Below, one piece after another: positions 10,944 to 22,384 of a stretch of DNA of 64,000 nucleotides; positions within the stretch are counted from its first letter, which is position 1, and each line of letters begins with the position of its first letter. The notes under the pieces are model-generated. The model did not search any database, was not told the DNA's origin, and saw nothing but the letters and a program-made list of their open reading frames with translations. This DNA is from Phytophthora colocasiae (Eukaryota; Oomycota; Peronosporomycetes; Peronosporales; Peronosporaceae). The DNA lies in contig JAGKQI010000049.1 of the NCBI GenBank assembly GCA_018806915.1, positions 558,001 to 622,000 of the forward strand. The letters are read 5' to 3'. The translations under genes were made by a program, and so were the position numbers.

Positions 10944-12877
10944 ATGGCGCTCACTCGCTCGCAAGCTGCTTCTCTAGCCAAAGCCCAAGCTGCTGCCGAC
11001 ACTGCAGCTCAAACCAATGATCACCCTGCCGAAGCCACTGCGCTTGTCCCTCACATCAACCTAGCGCAATCGCCAGTGTTCGAACTCACTCCAATTACGA
11101 CCGAGCACGTGATGAATCTTGCGCAGCACTTCATTGCCCAGACGTAAGCCCTTGCTGATGAACAAGCTATGTTTCAGTACAGGCAGCGAGGCGAAGCTGA
11201 CGCCCAGAACGCAGCACTAATGGCTGTCCAAGCATCGACAGCATCAAGTGTCAACCAACGGACTGAGCAGCAGCGATTGGTTGCCCACCAGCTTAGCGAA
11301 GCACTGACGGCGACGCACAGTGAACTGGCTAACCAATTTCAACGGATGCAAGTATTAGAAGGAGAGAATATTGCAGATCGAGAAATACGTCAACGGGAAA
11401 ATTGATGGTGCACTGCAAGAAGTGCAGGAAACTCGTCGAGAAATTGTGTCGCAGACGGATGGCGCCCGACGGCTCTTGAAGGAGTTTAAACATGCAGTTG
11501 CTAACAATCAAGATTTCGTCGTCGCCCACATTCGCCAAGTTGTTGAAGAAAAGTTGGCCACCCTGCACCTAGATTCTTGTGGTCTGGACGCTACCCAAGT
11601 GCTCCGAATGGTGGAGGACGCAGTGACTGCCGCTCTTGCCGGATCTAAAGTTATGTTTGACCTCTAACGTATGCGCAGCGAAATTCACCAGGAGGTCAAG
11701 GCTAAAATTGACGAACCAGTTCGATGTCAAAGAGCTCACAACGCAGGAAGTGCACCACTTGGAGTCCCGTTTGCAGAACGCGGTTACGACCGCCCAATCG
11801 GAACTGATTCTGCAAATGCAGCGGCACGCTGATGCTACGTTTGTTCTACGTGACAAGCTACGGAAGCAGCAAGTGCGTTCCAAGCATCAATCGGAACAAG
11901 TTGATCCAACAAAACTTAAGACTTCTATCCGGGAGGTGTTGCGTAGCAATCCAGACTTGGTGGGGCCTGGACAATATGAACATCAGACGCCAGCCAACGG
12001 TACTGAGCCCAAAACGTTTGATCAAATTAACGCTACAATTGAACGCAGTGTTGGTGCAGCAGCCTCCACAATTGAGCGCAGCATTGGTGCTGCGGCTACC
12101 ACAATTGGTAACGCAATAAGTGGGGGGATACGCGGTTTATCAAGACCCTCATCTATGAGGAACCACTGCAACAGTAGCGACTCAGATGACGACGTTAGTA
12201 TGGACGAAGAAGATCGCCAATTTGAAAAACGGATGCAAGACGCGTGGAGAAAAACTTACCTCAGCGGTAAGTCTGGAAACACCGATGCGGCTAGCGATCG
12301 CAAGAACGCTCAAAGTGACAAAGAGGGAGAGAAGTCAATCGTTCCGGCTCCACGTGGCGTGTTTTCCCAAACTAAACTACCGCTTGAAGACGTTACCACT
12401 ACTAATCGTAACTTTCGTTACGGAGCCGGATTTCAGTCTGGTGTGCTATTCGGGGTACCACCATCATCTCCCCAAACTGGTATTCTCGTCCGTCAACATA
12501 CCCACCCGACCCTAAGTGACCAAGAAGTTCTCGCTAGGGTTCCGCCGTCGCCGCTTCACCAAATGCAAAGCCGGGGTAATGAGCTGCAGCAGCTAAGGCG
12601 AGTTCAGTCCCGAAACAATGAAAAGCGTAGCCCTTCGGTACGTCCACAAATTCAATCAATGGAACACCATCGCAAGACCCAGTCCCCGTCACCATCAAGA
12701 CCCCGCAAAGTCCAGTACCAGTCCAAGCCCGCTCGATCGCACTCAAGACCCCTCAACGGCCAGCTCCAATACAAGCCAGCTCGGTCGAACGACATTCAAC
12801 AGCTAGTTGAAGGACTCCAGCGAGAAGTGGCGAGACGAGCGAAGTTGGCAGCACAGCGGTATTCGGCAAAGAAATGA
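10944..12877 (+). pseudogene. gag: Retrotransposon gag-like coiled-coil protein (right arm)
   Basis: Opens with MALTRSQAAS at 10944. An in-frame TAA at 11145-11147 interrupts it, and the same frame resumes (MFQYRQRGEA) until a 2-nt loss near 11368 that the left arm does not have. The next open piece ends VMFDL* near 11667, and the last long piece lies in another frame (readable about 11700-12877). Content: long alanine/glutamine coiled coils, paired SVGAA/SIGAA repeats near 12045-12110, an acidic SDSDDDVSMDEED stretch, and an arginine/proline/serine-rich basic tail. The stop and the first frame change are shared with the left arm. No zinc knuckle. The gag call rests on position after an LTR leader and on composition. 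Confidence 0.6.
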
Positions 12878-13279
12878 AACATTGTTTACGGAGTGAGTCA
12901 CTCCGAGGGACTACATATTTCGCGAGAACCCAGCATGAAACTCTCAACAGTGCGTATTTGTGATCAGGTACGCATCCGTGAAGTCAGGGAGTTGTAAAAC
13001 TGATACTAAACTATTTTACTTGCATGAATTGACTATAGGCAAGAACCACCGCCACATTATATGTAAACATTGCGGAATATTGTTTCCATTTAATTGTCGG
13101 AGTTGCTTTAACATGCAGCAGGAAGGTCAACAACGCCATCAACGAGTACAAGAACGAGCATCCTGTTTAAAGCGACGGTAGCGGCGCACCGAGCCTGCCG
13201 CATCGTTTCCACTTTTCCTAGCAGCCTCTTGTGGAGATGTTGATAAGTCATTCGACCAAAATGATGGCTACTCTCATCT
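12878..13279. other. Junction between gag remnant and SPRY gene
   Basis: No convincing gene. A 73-codon plus-strand frame (12960-13181) has a cysteine cluster (CKHCG...CRSC) but no recognisable family. Mirror-imaged at about 3965-4360. Confidence 0.4.
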
Positions 13280-15971
13280 ATCATGAGAGACAATAGGGCG
13301 GAGGATAGCAGTAGCTCTGCTTCACGAGATGCAATGGCAGTTGGTGGAGTTGGAATGCCAGCTGGGAAGGTATATTCTTGCCGCTTTGAGCACACACTTG
13401 CCTTCGTGATGACAATGCAAGACGAGGTGAAAGCTGTGTATTTTGAGATCACTGTTATCGATTGGAGTGCTGGCAGCAGCATGAGAGGTTCACTTGAGCT
13501 CGGGTTTTCTCCACCATCCTTCCCACTGGAAGGTGTGTTAGCGGGCGGTAGCGCAGACTGTTCTCGATCGTACTTGTTTACACCAGCAAATGGTCAAGTG
13601 GAACGAACCCACCGGAGCTCGTGCTGGTGATGTCTTTGGCTGCGGATTACGTCTCGACACGCAAGATATTTCTTCACCAAGAATGGACAGCTTTTAGGCA
13701 CAGCCTTATCGAGTATTTCGCGTCCTCAGCAACTTCACCCGACCATTTCTTTCAATGCAGATTGTAAACTACTTGCCAATTTGGGAGCTACTGCAACAGC
13801 GTATATAAAGAACGCTAACTTCAGTTACCGGTTCCATTCGTTTGACTGTGACAATCTAATGAGTGCTTTTCGAGAGGTTGAGCCGCTAAGTCGAGTTTAC
13901 GGTGTGATGAAGGCTCTAATGGACCCGGCAAGAACAGGAGAACTGAGAACTCGCGATGCGTCAAGCGAAGAATCAAGTAACACTGCTATTGTGGCACAGT
14001 TGCCGGACGAATTCATGCTTTCTGCTGATAATTTCCTGTCGGATATCTCGGAAGATGTGTGTATCCGTGTGAACCATCCTCATGATCTGGAGCTTCAAGA
14101 AGCACTTGCGAGTATCCCATTAGCGGCAAGTATTCGGGTGCGTCAGGCTCCTTAAAGTGAGACGGCTAGTTCTCACTGCCTACAATTTCTGGAAGTAGTG
14201 ACGCTGGGGCTGGTAATGCGACTACTGGGGAAAGTGAAGCCGAGGTGCGAGCATTTACTGGCGCCTGCGGAGGATATGGTGTCACTATTGATGGGAGATA
14301 ACTTCGAGTGGTGGTTCCCAGACCAGTCGATCTTCCAATGCTGTGTGGATCGTGTATGGAAGGGCCCCTACCTAAAGATTGATAACCGATTTTCACTAGT
14401 GCGTGATAAGGGCTGGCAGACAGCTATTGGAGTGACACGTTTCGATGGAGAAGTGCACACTTGGGAGGTGCGCACCACTTTTGTGACCGCAATTTTTAAA
14501 ATCTTCTTGGGAAATGGGGGTCCAAAACTTGAAGGAACGTTTCCCTGTCTCTTGCGTTGTATAACTAGCGCATTGGAAGTCACCGGGTCGAAGATGGAGG
14601 ACTAGAGCCAGGAAGTGGTCTACCAAGTGGAGGAGATTCGTACTATAGCGAAGAAGAAGAGGATCCTAGAGGCTTCGTAGGCGGGGAGGAAGGCGGAGGT
14701 GTGGGCTGTAGCGTTCACAGCCGTTCCGGAATTCTCAGTAACTCGACGTCGACTTGAGCGACCCAGTACGGCCCCAAGTTGGGTCGTTTACACGCCTCGC
14801 AGCAGATATTTACTCCAGCACATGATCGAGCGCTTGTCCCGCTAGTAAACGAGATATGTAAGTCCCGAGCGGAGCCATTACTGAGTTGTGGTCCTCTTCG
14901 CATGACTCCAGAACAATTAGCACCGTCAGAAGAGGGAATCCACGCTTTCCCAGTTCTACGAGGACAAACTCTGAAATCGAGAAGGCTTTGAAGGAGCTTC
15001 TTGACCTGCGCTCAGAATCTCAAGTACTCACGATCTTACAAGATGCACTCGAAAACGAGAACGTCGACGTAGAGAACGTCATCGTAGAAAATGACACCGT
15101 GGATAATATTGACGGACAGTTGGACACGAACGGTGCTGGAACTGTTAAAGATGAAAAGCCGGAGCTAGCACAAGCCCCGAGTTTATCTGGTAGGCTGAAG
15201 CGCAGACTCACCGCAGTTAATGCTGTCGCGGAGCCGATGGAATGGCAAGAATACGTGAAGGTCGGCTGTCTCGACGTTGGATGTCAAACCAGTTTCGAAA
15301 ACGAACTGGAATCCCCTGATACCTTCAGCCCGTTGGAAGTATTTCATGATACAACTTCAGCTCGTCGTGAAAGTTCCCATGCATCGCCACCACCGACTAA
15401 AATTGCTCCACTAACGCTGAATGCTCTACTTGGTAAACACGCAATGGGTGCTAGCGGTGCTGGAGGAGCTAAGAACAAGAACGAGAAATACTATAAGATT
15501 AACAGTGTGGCTGTGCCTCGTGCCATCTCTGGGCTCATCACGTCGTGGCGTATGAATACCGACCAGCTCATTCAGTTTGCGAAGAAGTCACTCGCAAATG
15601 TGCTCAAGATCATCGCAGACGCCTACAGTGAGCTGTTAACAGCAACACGTCGCAAGGCTCAACAGCAGCGGCTGCCTTACGCTACGCCACGAGGCAGCGG
15701 GAGGATCCTATCGCTCTCTCAGATCGTGTACCAGTCTTTCCTTCACAGTTACGGACTACCGGGCATCGCGGGCATGCACCTGCTGGCATTTTCGTGCGCA
15801 ATGGAGACGTATCGCGCTCAGCATCTGCGGGTCGAGCACTTTGCACGATTCTGCTTTAATGAAGTGCCCAAGGCGGAGCTCACGAACTACTTGGAATTTC
15901 TCGAGTGTCTCGTCCCTGACAATGTCGAGCCACCCAGCAACGTCATCGTCTGCGAATGGCGTTACACCTAG
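13280..15971 (+). pseudogene. SPRY-domain host-type gene, broken (right arm)
   Basis: Several plus-strand frames form one decayed gene. 13283-13630 contains a SPRY/neuralised-like strand pattern (YFEITVID, then GSLELGFS). It continues, partly in another frame, with FLHQNGQLLG-type sequence and ADCKLLANLGATATAYI at 13690-14155. 14198-14605 carries tryptophan-rich WEVRTTFV sequence. 14886-15971 is an acidic, disordered stretch followed by a helical domain (FLHSYGLPGIAGMHLLAFSCAMETY). SPRY modules usually bind protein partners and are common in ubiquitin ligases, but no ligase domain is seen. It was presumably part of a larger host gene captured between gag and hAT sequence. Mirror copy at 606-3960. 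Confidence 0.55.
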
Positions 15972-16680
15972 TAGTGGCAACTCTCGTATGACCCAGAATA
16001 CTCCTCCTGTCGCCTCGAAGAGGTCTCGTTTTGTACCTCGGGTCAGCGTTCCGGACAAGGAGAACTGGCTGATTTCGGTCGAGCGAGCGCAGGAGATCGC
16101 GCAGCTCTGCTTTCGAGACATGCGCAAGTCAAATGTAGTTGCGTTCTGTGAACATTTGGCGGTGATTGCAACTCAGGGCACGTCAACTGCCCTATTACCA
16201 TCGAGTACAACGCCAGTAGATACAACCAACGGAGAACTAGTGCTCAATGTTGACCACCTGTTGCAACTGGTGATAGACGAGTGGAAACTCGAACAAGTGC
16301 GACGAGAGCGCCACCTCCTCGACGCGTTCCGAGCTGGAGACGTGAATGGTGACGGGCAATTGACTTCCGCCGAGTTTACACAGATTGTGCTGTCGATTGA
16401 TGCGTCTCGGGATCTGGGTGATATTCTGCTCATGTACAGCGATACCCTGCGGCGTACCCAGTGCGATCAGCTGAAACCGGAGGTGTTCCTACAAGTAGCT
16501 CGTGAGCATGAGTTGGATCGTGTGGTGTGGCAGGGTGACGGAGATTTATTCGGGGTGGTGAACGAAGTGACCGACATGGAGGCGACGTGGGCTCACGTGC
16601 GTGGGTTTTCGTTGGAACACTGGAAGCTCTGGCTCGATAACAGCAAGCTCCTTGACACCGCTAGCAGTGAAGACCTGTGA
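15972..16680 (+). pseudogene. EF-hand segment of the same host gene, 3' truncated
   Basis: The open frame 15841-16680 includes one canonical calcium-binding EF-hand loop (DVNGDGQLTSAEF, near 16341-16380) preceded by a charged helix (EWKLEQVRRERHLLDAFRAG). A second, non-canonical helical repeat follows (DLGDILLMYSDTLRR). The 3' end differs between arms: a run of four T here (16605-16608) versus five in the left arm changes the last residues. It then runs into the antisense hAT 3' region, so the natural C-terminus is lost. It follows the SPRY part on the same strand, with a frame change near 15970. Confidence 0.65.
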
Positions 16681-18143
16681 CCTCTTACGCGAAACCTCCA
16701 TTTTGGGTCGTCATCGGTTGACAGGTAGTGTAAGATCGGTTGGCCGGGACAAAGGTTGTCAATGCGAATCATGTACAGCGACATCAGCACTTCCACCTGC
16801 TCTGGTCGCTCTGCCTGACATTTAAACTTCAAATCTGCAACTGGCGCAAGAAGCAATAGTGCCTGGACGAGCTCTGAATGACAGTTCTCAAGAGGGAACT
16901 CTGGTGGTGGTCAACGCTCACGGATGGCTTGGTCATCTAGAATCTTGTACCACTCCACAACAGCCTCCCATTTGTCCAGTATCCGCCTCATGGCCTTTGT
17001 CGTGCTCAGGAATCGCGATGTAGAATGCCCGATAAGACGCTTAGATGCTCCTTTTGTTTTCTCCTCACAAAGTTCAGCAAACAAATCGTCTGCTGATGAA
17101 ACCAGGTTTACGTCCGAAATTACTTTCGTCATCTTCGAAAGTAGACCCGCCATCTCAGGGTTTGCTGTTTTGCTGCTCCTTCCACCGAGGCCACACGGCA
17201 TTTTAGTGGCGGCATGGGCCATGTGGGCAAAACACCACTCCCATCGCAGCTGTAAATTCGAACGCAGCATAAATTTGACGTCGCTACCTGCATCGCTAGT
17301 CGAACCGAAGAAATGGTGGGGCTTCAGGTCAAAATCAGCTAATGTACTCATGAGCCACATGCGAAATGGCTTTTGAATTCCACCTTCCCGATCACTATAC
17401 GCTGGATTGAACGGTTTTGTCCCGAGAAGGACTGACTTGAATTGCCAGTCTTTATCGACCAGATACACCCTCAGTCCCAGGTACTTGTCGTTGGGGATTT
17501 TACAGGTCCAAAAATCGGCAACCAGTGTGAAGCTCGGGTAAACTTCACGATTATCGGCAAGATACTCTGTCATCTCCGTTTTCGTGGATTGGTATAGCTC
17601 GACGATGGACGCAGTAATGCGCTTAGGGCTAAGATCCATCCGCATTTCCTTCTTCACCACAAGCGCTTTCAGCAACTTTGACTCTTCGTATTCGCCACTT
17701 CTTAACGGCAAATTGTGGTTGACAATTTTCAGCGTTTCCAGCAGTAGATTCAGCCGAGCTGGATTATTGGCGAACAGTGGTGAAGCGCGAAGGTTTTCGA
17801 TATCGCTGTCTCGCTTTCTTTTGCCAGCAACCGCTACATCTGTCTTCGGCGACACAAGATTGTGTACGGATCGGAGATGGTGGGCAGCTCTAGATGTCTT
17901 TCCTGTTGACATCCGGTAAAGATTTTTACCTGACGTCCTACAGGTTTCGTCCGCCAGACACGCCCACCGGGTTGTGAGCTTGTTGTTTTCGTCACGGTAC
18001 TCGACCCTTACACCCCACTTGAAGATGTAGGACGTTTCGCTCTCCGTCGGAGGTATCACTCGAAAAGGCCCGATTGACTGGAAGTTTGCGATGGCTTGCT
18101 TCACCGCAGCCGGTGGCTTTAACGCAGACTGAAGTTGCGCCAT
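16593..18143 (-). pseudogene. hAT-family transposase with BED-like finger, truncated
   Basis: The minus-strand frame starts MAQLQSALKPP at 18143. A BED-like finger region (C-x5-C ... HHLRSVH) lies at about residues 60-95. The hAT catalytic landmarks follow: LVADFWTCKI with the first acidic residue, and GSTSDAGSDVKFML with the second, followed by the CFAHMAHAA motif. A TGA at 16911-16913 ends the 410-residue frame, and the same frame then resumes to about 16610 (LLLAPVADLKFKC...). The gene is cut off before the hATC domain where it meets the EF-hand gene. hAT transposases catalyse cut-and-paste transposition; this copy should be inactive. No hAT terminal inverted repeats were identified. Confidence 0.8.
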
Positions 18144-18798
18144 AATACCACCAAAGATTCTGGGACTTTGTCCGAACTAGACCGCAGCAGATGCCTCCAG
18201 CAGGAATTCAGGGTCGGCAGCACTTCTCACGCGTCTTGGTGGTAGACCGCAGCAGCTCCTGGCGGTAGTGATGAACCTCGGGGCAGGTGTCGGTTGTAGT
18301 GGCTCGTCCAGAACTTGAATGTCAACCGCAACACTGGATTTCGATGCCTAAAGATGTAGTTCCTGCCGAAACAGGAGTCTAGCTGGATCACGGCCGTCGG
18401 TGGAGTACGAACGCTGGTACTTAGCCCTAGTGTGAAGAAATCTTACAATGGCAGCGACGATCTAAGATCGCAATGTAAAATTTCAATTTGATTTTCTACC
18501 AATCGCATAAACTTAGAACGAGCATGGTCCCAGTCTAATGGGTACAGGAATGAGCTCGAACGAGCATTCGAGTCAGCACGCTCGTTGCTCGCGAACTTAA
18601 TGCGCACGAGCGGACATTTCGAAGATCTCAAGATCGCGCACTTAACGACGAGCGGCGAAGTTCGCAATTTCGAGCTCACCTAACCTCTGATGTCTTTGAG
18701 GGTCGCAGGAATCTTCCTGTCAAGAGTCGAGTCCTGCGACGGTTCAAGAAGAGAAGCTTTTGAGTGTTTATTGTACAGATCGGACGCTCAAGACAACA
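18144..18798. other. Intergenic region upstream of the radial spoke gene
   Basis: No gene supported. It contains a short direct repeat (TAGACCGCAGCAG near 18178 and 18243) and a hairpin with 9-bp arms (GTCGCAGGA at 18702-18710 and TCCTGCGAC at 18732-18740) just upstream of the radial spoke gene. Confidence 0.5.
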
Positions 18799-20180
18799 AT
18801 GACAACACTGGAGGAAGCCAAGGCCTTTTTGAAGAAAGAGTCGGCCGATGGGACCAACTTGTACGACCATCTGGGTGACGTACTGCTGAAGATCATCGTG
18901 GAGCGTCCAGAGAACCTGCACGAGACGTTTGAAAACATTTCGACGTTGGTCAAACAGCAGCGTTATTTAGCTCCTCAACAACCCCCGACTGTCGAGGGCA
19001 GCTCCCAGCTATCAAGCATCAAGAAGCAAGCAGTACGCGGTCATTTTGCTTCTTTCCCTATGCAGTGTTGTTGATTTTTCATGATTGACTGTAGCAAACA
19101 CATCAAGAAAGCTGGTGTAATGTGGCACTGGAACTGCTCAAGCTCCAGTCAGAGGACGAAGCACCACCTGACCCTGTCACGGGGGTAGCAGATTTACTGG
19201 ATGAGGCGAATATGTTCGAGTGGGCTGGACTGGGCTTCTCCAAGGGCGAGACGTTTCGACTTCAACGCCTCGCACAGACCAATGGAACAGTGAATATGCG
19301 CTTCTGGGGCAAAATTCTAGGCCGGGGAGCAGATTACTACATCGCGGAAGGGGAACTACCTACAGCTTATGAACCCGAAGACCTGGAAGCTGAAGAAGGT
19401 GCAACAGGCGTGAACAAGCTGACATACTGGGCGATGAAAGACAACGGAGCATACCAGTGGGTTCAATTGCCTCCTGTACGCTGCGAACAGATTTTGGCGT
19501 GTCGACAGCTGCGTCGCTATGTTCGAGGAGATTTGGAAGCTCCAGTTCTAAGATATCCACCTTTTCCTGGGCTCGAAAAGAATTATTTACGAGCTCAGAT
19601 TGCGCGTATCTCCGCTGGAACGGTGTTATGTCCTGCTGGGTATTTTCAAATGACGGAGGAAGGAGATATCGCACCTGCCGAGGAGCTGGAGATCAAGACA
19701 GCAGCTGAATTGGTGGACTTAGGGAGCTGGACGCACTTCACGAAGGAGATCAATGCTCGCTACGGTCGAATGACGCCCATGCCACCTCTAACAAACGCTG
19801 ATGGAGAAGAAGAACCTCGAGAAGGAGAAGAATTTGCACCTCCACTACGAACTTTAAGCGAGGACAAACCCCTATCATGGCGAATGGACAGACTGCCAGC
19901 TGCAGTTGGCGAAGTTGCCATCGTTCATAGTCTTGTGTGGCCTGGAGCTGTGAGCATCGCAGTTGGCAAAAAGTTCCTGAACGTTTATGTTGGAAATGGT
20001 GTCAAATTCCTCTCGGAACCATTCCAACTTCCTTCTCCGCAGCGACTGCAGTCTTACAGTGGCGTTGGCTTAAGTGAAGACAACACTGGCGGAGAAGGGA
20101 AGCCCACACTGCGTTGTGAGATTCCTGTGGAGCAGCCTGATCTACTCGAAGACCCGTCACCTCCTGAAGAAGAAGAGTAA
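18799..20180 (+). CDS. Radial spoke head protein 4/6 homologue
   Basis: A structural protein of the radial spoke head in motile 9+2 axonemes; in oomycetes this means zoospore flagella. I infer two exons, 18799-19032 and 19095-20180, with a 62-bp intron (GTACGC...TGTAG) joining in frame to give about 439 residues. The ATG at 18799 starts MTTLEEAKAFL. Family landmarks are LLDEANMFEWAGLGFSKGE, MRFWGKILGRGADYYIAEGE, YWAMKDNGAYQWVQLPP, the RYPPFPGLEKNYLRAQIARI stretch and SLVWPGAVSIAVGKKFLNVYVG, with an acidic C-terminus (PPEEEE) as usual in this family. The reading frame is intact. The 5' splice site is a little unusual for oomycetes (GTACGC), so the exon join is the least certain part. Confidence 0.92.
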
Positions 20181-20236
20181 GGAGAGCACAAGGTACAGTA
20201 GCAATTCGCTCAATTCATGCTTAGTTCCTATCACTT

Positions 20237-20985
20237 TTACTCGTCCGAATTGTCTGTTCGTCCACTACAGACGTAAAGTTCATTACGAGAAATAGCCCAG
20301 ATCTCAGGCGTGTTCTCATAGCGACTCCCGTAGTGGCCAGACTTGAGCTGTACCTGTTGTACCAGAGTCGATCGCTTCTCCGTTTGAGCATTATTTTGCA
20401 CCTCAACAGACGACACACAGCGGCCATCACGTAGATCGAAGCTGTTCACTGCCAGTGGACGTCGTGCATCTCCACCAGCGACTACAACAGACTCGTTACT
20501 GTCGATAGCACTGCGCAAACTGGGGAGATAACGCTTCGGTGCTCCTGCCATGAACTCCACCACCGGCTTAGAGGACCGAAGATCCACTACCCGGAGTTCT
20601 CCGTTCGATCTTTGAACCACTGCTCTACGGCAATCACTCAGCATATGAACATCAAGAACGGAGCCTGCAGGTCGGTCCGGTGTAACTTCTTCTTCCCACT
20701 CAAAAATTCGTCGTGGAGTACGAGTATCCCACCCCCATAAACCACCGCTCTTAGTTCCATTCAGCACGACATTCCCCTGGTTGATAAAATTGTTTAGGAT
20801 GGTGATGAAAATGACAAGGTTGAAAACCATAAAGTACCAACCGTTGGAAAGAAACTTTGAGCGTGCACGGCACTAGATATTTTTCCAAATGGCGCAAGCA
20901 GCATTTCGCTGGTGTCAGCGACTCCATCCACGTAGGCAGCGGTCAATTTCCTACTGTAAGCGTAAATAATACCATGAGTACTACA
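20237..20985 (-). CDS. WD40-repeat protein, 5' end unresolved
   Basis: The last exon (20776-20237) encodes WD40 strands: GNVVLNGTKSGGLWGWDTRT, then GELRVVDLRSSKPVV and PLAVNSFDLRDGR, each with the WD/LD-x-R ending. A 61-bp intron (20777-20837, GTACTT...ACCAG on the minus strand) joins in phase to an upstream exon reading ...HAQSFFPTVG, giving a natural FFPTVGNVVLNG strand. Further upstream the frame meets a stop near 20985, so another splice acceptor is needed (CTTACAG or TCTGTAG); the N-terminus is not determined. WD40 propellers are interaction scaffolds; the arrangement is faintly like DCAF4-type proteins but I do not claim that. It converges on the radial spoke gene, about 56 bp away. Confidence 0.65.
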
Positions 20986-21262
20986 GACAAAGCTTCATAC
21001 TGTAGCGCACAACGAACCCGCCATATCCTACACAAAACTTTCGATCCCTACAATATTCACATCACAATAAACATCCCATGTCCATCATAAGAAGGTTGCT
21101 TGAATCATACCATTTCGCTGTCCACGGGTCAGGAAAATCGAGTCTCTACATAATAAAAATGTAAGCAAGTTAAAAAAACAACATACCTTCATGCGTGCAG
21201 TTCATTGGGTGGACACACCTTCATCTCCGCTTAAATACGCTCGGAAATTCTCTCTCCCTTCT

Positions 21263-21278
21263 TCTTCATTCCAGAATC
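21263..21278 (+). promoter_or_regulatory. Possible oomycete initiator of the CRN gene
   Basis: TTCTTCATTCCAGAAT resembles the oomycete core promoter initiator (GCTCATTYYNCAWTTT) and lies about 20-30 bp before the CRN ATG. The match is partial. Confidence 0.4.
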
Positions 21279-21295
21279 AGCCGGCTCGAGGAAAG

Positions 21296-22384
21296 ATGGT
21301 GAAGTTTTTCTGTGTGATCGATGGTGTGGCGGGCAACGCGTTCCCCGTGGATATTGGCGATGACCAGTCGGTGGGGGACCTGAAAAAGAAGATCAAGGAC
21401 GAGAAAATGTACCAGTTTCCTGCGGACGAGCTGCAGCTCTCTCTGGCGAAGAAGGGCGCAGGATGGCTACCAAGTAAGGAACTTCGTGCGATACGAAAAG
21501 GAGAGGGTTTCGAAAGGGTATCACTGGTGGATACAGATGATGAGGCGTACTCGACCTATTCGATTCGGGATGTGTTGGAGACGAATGGAATGCCACCGCC
21601 TGAAACGCGGCAAATTCACGTGGTGGTGGTGGTTCCGGAGCAAGACAACCTCCGTTCCCCAGCCATGGTTCTTCTTGAAGTGGTGTTGCCCCACATACTC
21701 ACACACGCACCAACGACTCTGACTGAGCGGAACAGGGAATTCAAGAAGCAGTTGTGCAACTATTATGGATGCAATCGCCGAAAGAAGTCCTGGGTGCGAT
21801 GTATGCTACTCGACGTTGCTTTCCCAAAGTCACTTGTGATCGCCGCACATTTGTTTCGCCGCAGCAACGAATATTTGTCATTGGCGATGATGCAAATATC
21901 GGATATCGACGATGTGAAGAATGGTTTGTTGCTGTTCAAGCCGTTGGAACACGCATTTGACTATTTCCAAATCAGCTTCATTCGTGATGACACGGACGCC
22001 TTCCGTTTGAAGTTGTTCGACCCAGATATTCGAGACACCCGTCTCATTGATCTCAAGGACCGTAACGGCAAGCAAGTGCTTAGTAAGGAGCAGATAAAAG
22101 TGCTCTTAGAGAGCGTATCGTTGGCGAAGGATCGATGCGATTTCGATGTGAAGACAACATTTGGTGACGTGGATGGCAGTACTCTGACATTTACTGGATT
22201 AGAGCGACCTTTCTTTCGCTGTTTGAACCTACAAGCAAGAGTGGCAAGAATGATTGCCTTGAAGAAGGATTGGATAGATGAATCGTACGACTTTCCGGAT
22301 TTTTGGTCGGAAGTATCACTTGACGACAAAATGGAGATGTTCCACCGCAGCATTGAAAATGCTGACGCAGCTGTTTTTTATTAA
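21296..22384 (+). CDS. Crinkler (CRN) effector with HNH-like C-terminal domain
   Basis: Intact 362-residue frame from the ATG at 21296; a longer frame from 21191 exists but MVKFFCVIDG is the usual CRN start. The N-terminal ubiquitin-like translocation module has LQLSLAK at residues 46-52 (the LFLAK position) followed by KGAGWL, and ends with HVVVVVP at 108-114, the HVLVxxP recombination motif of the family. CRN proteins are host-directed effectors carried into the plant nucleus. The C-terminal half shows an HNH_2-like pattern: a C, then VIAAHL, then VKNGLLLF and LEHAFDYFQIS, suggesting a nuclease fold. There is no classical signal peptide, as in many CRNs. The function of the C-terminus is inferred from motif only. 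Confidence 0.88.
   Translation: MVKFFCVIDGVAGNAFPVDIGDDQSVGDLKKKIKDEKMYQFPADELQLSLAKKGAGWLPSKELRAIRKGEGFERVSLVDTDDEAYSTYSIRDVLETNGMPPPETRQIHVVVVVPEQDNLRSPAMVLLEVVLPHILTHAPTTLTERNREFKKQLCNYYGCNRRKKSWVRCMLLDVAFPKSLVIAAHLFRRSNEYLSLAMMQISDIDDVKNGLLLFKPLEHAFDYFQISFIRDDTDAFRLKLFDPDIRDTRLIDLKDRNGKQVLSKEQIKVLLESVSLAKDRCDFDVKTTFGDVDGSTLTFTGLERPFFRCLNLQARVARMIALKKDWIDESYDFPDFWSEVSLDDKMEMFHRSIENADAAVFY

Larger units (their letters stand above)
10335..17246. repeat. Right arm of the large palindrome
   Basis: Reverse-complement copy of 1-6903. The hAT gene continues outward past the arm to 18143, which suggests the left arm also continues beyond the window edge. This arm keeps the longest gag frame (11636-12877), which is frameshifted in the left arm near 4914 by one missing base in a G run. 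The left arm in turn keeps the frame that is broken here near 11368 by a 2-nt loss. Confidence 0.95.

Noticed and set aside
11140..11180. GTAAGC...TTTCAG around the gag stop as a mini-intron
   Set aside because: It would be only about 34 bp, shorter than the 58-84 bp introns found elsewhere here, and the frame continues unshifted through the stop, so a nonsense mutation is simpler.
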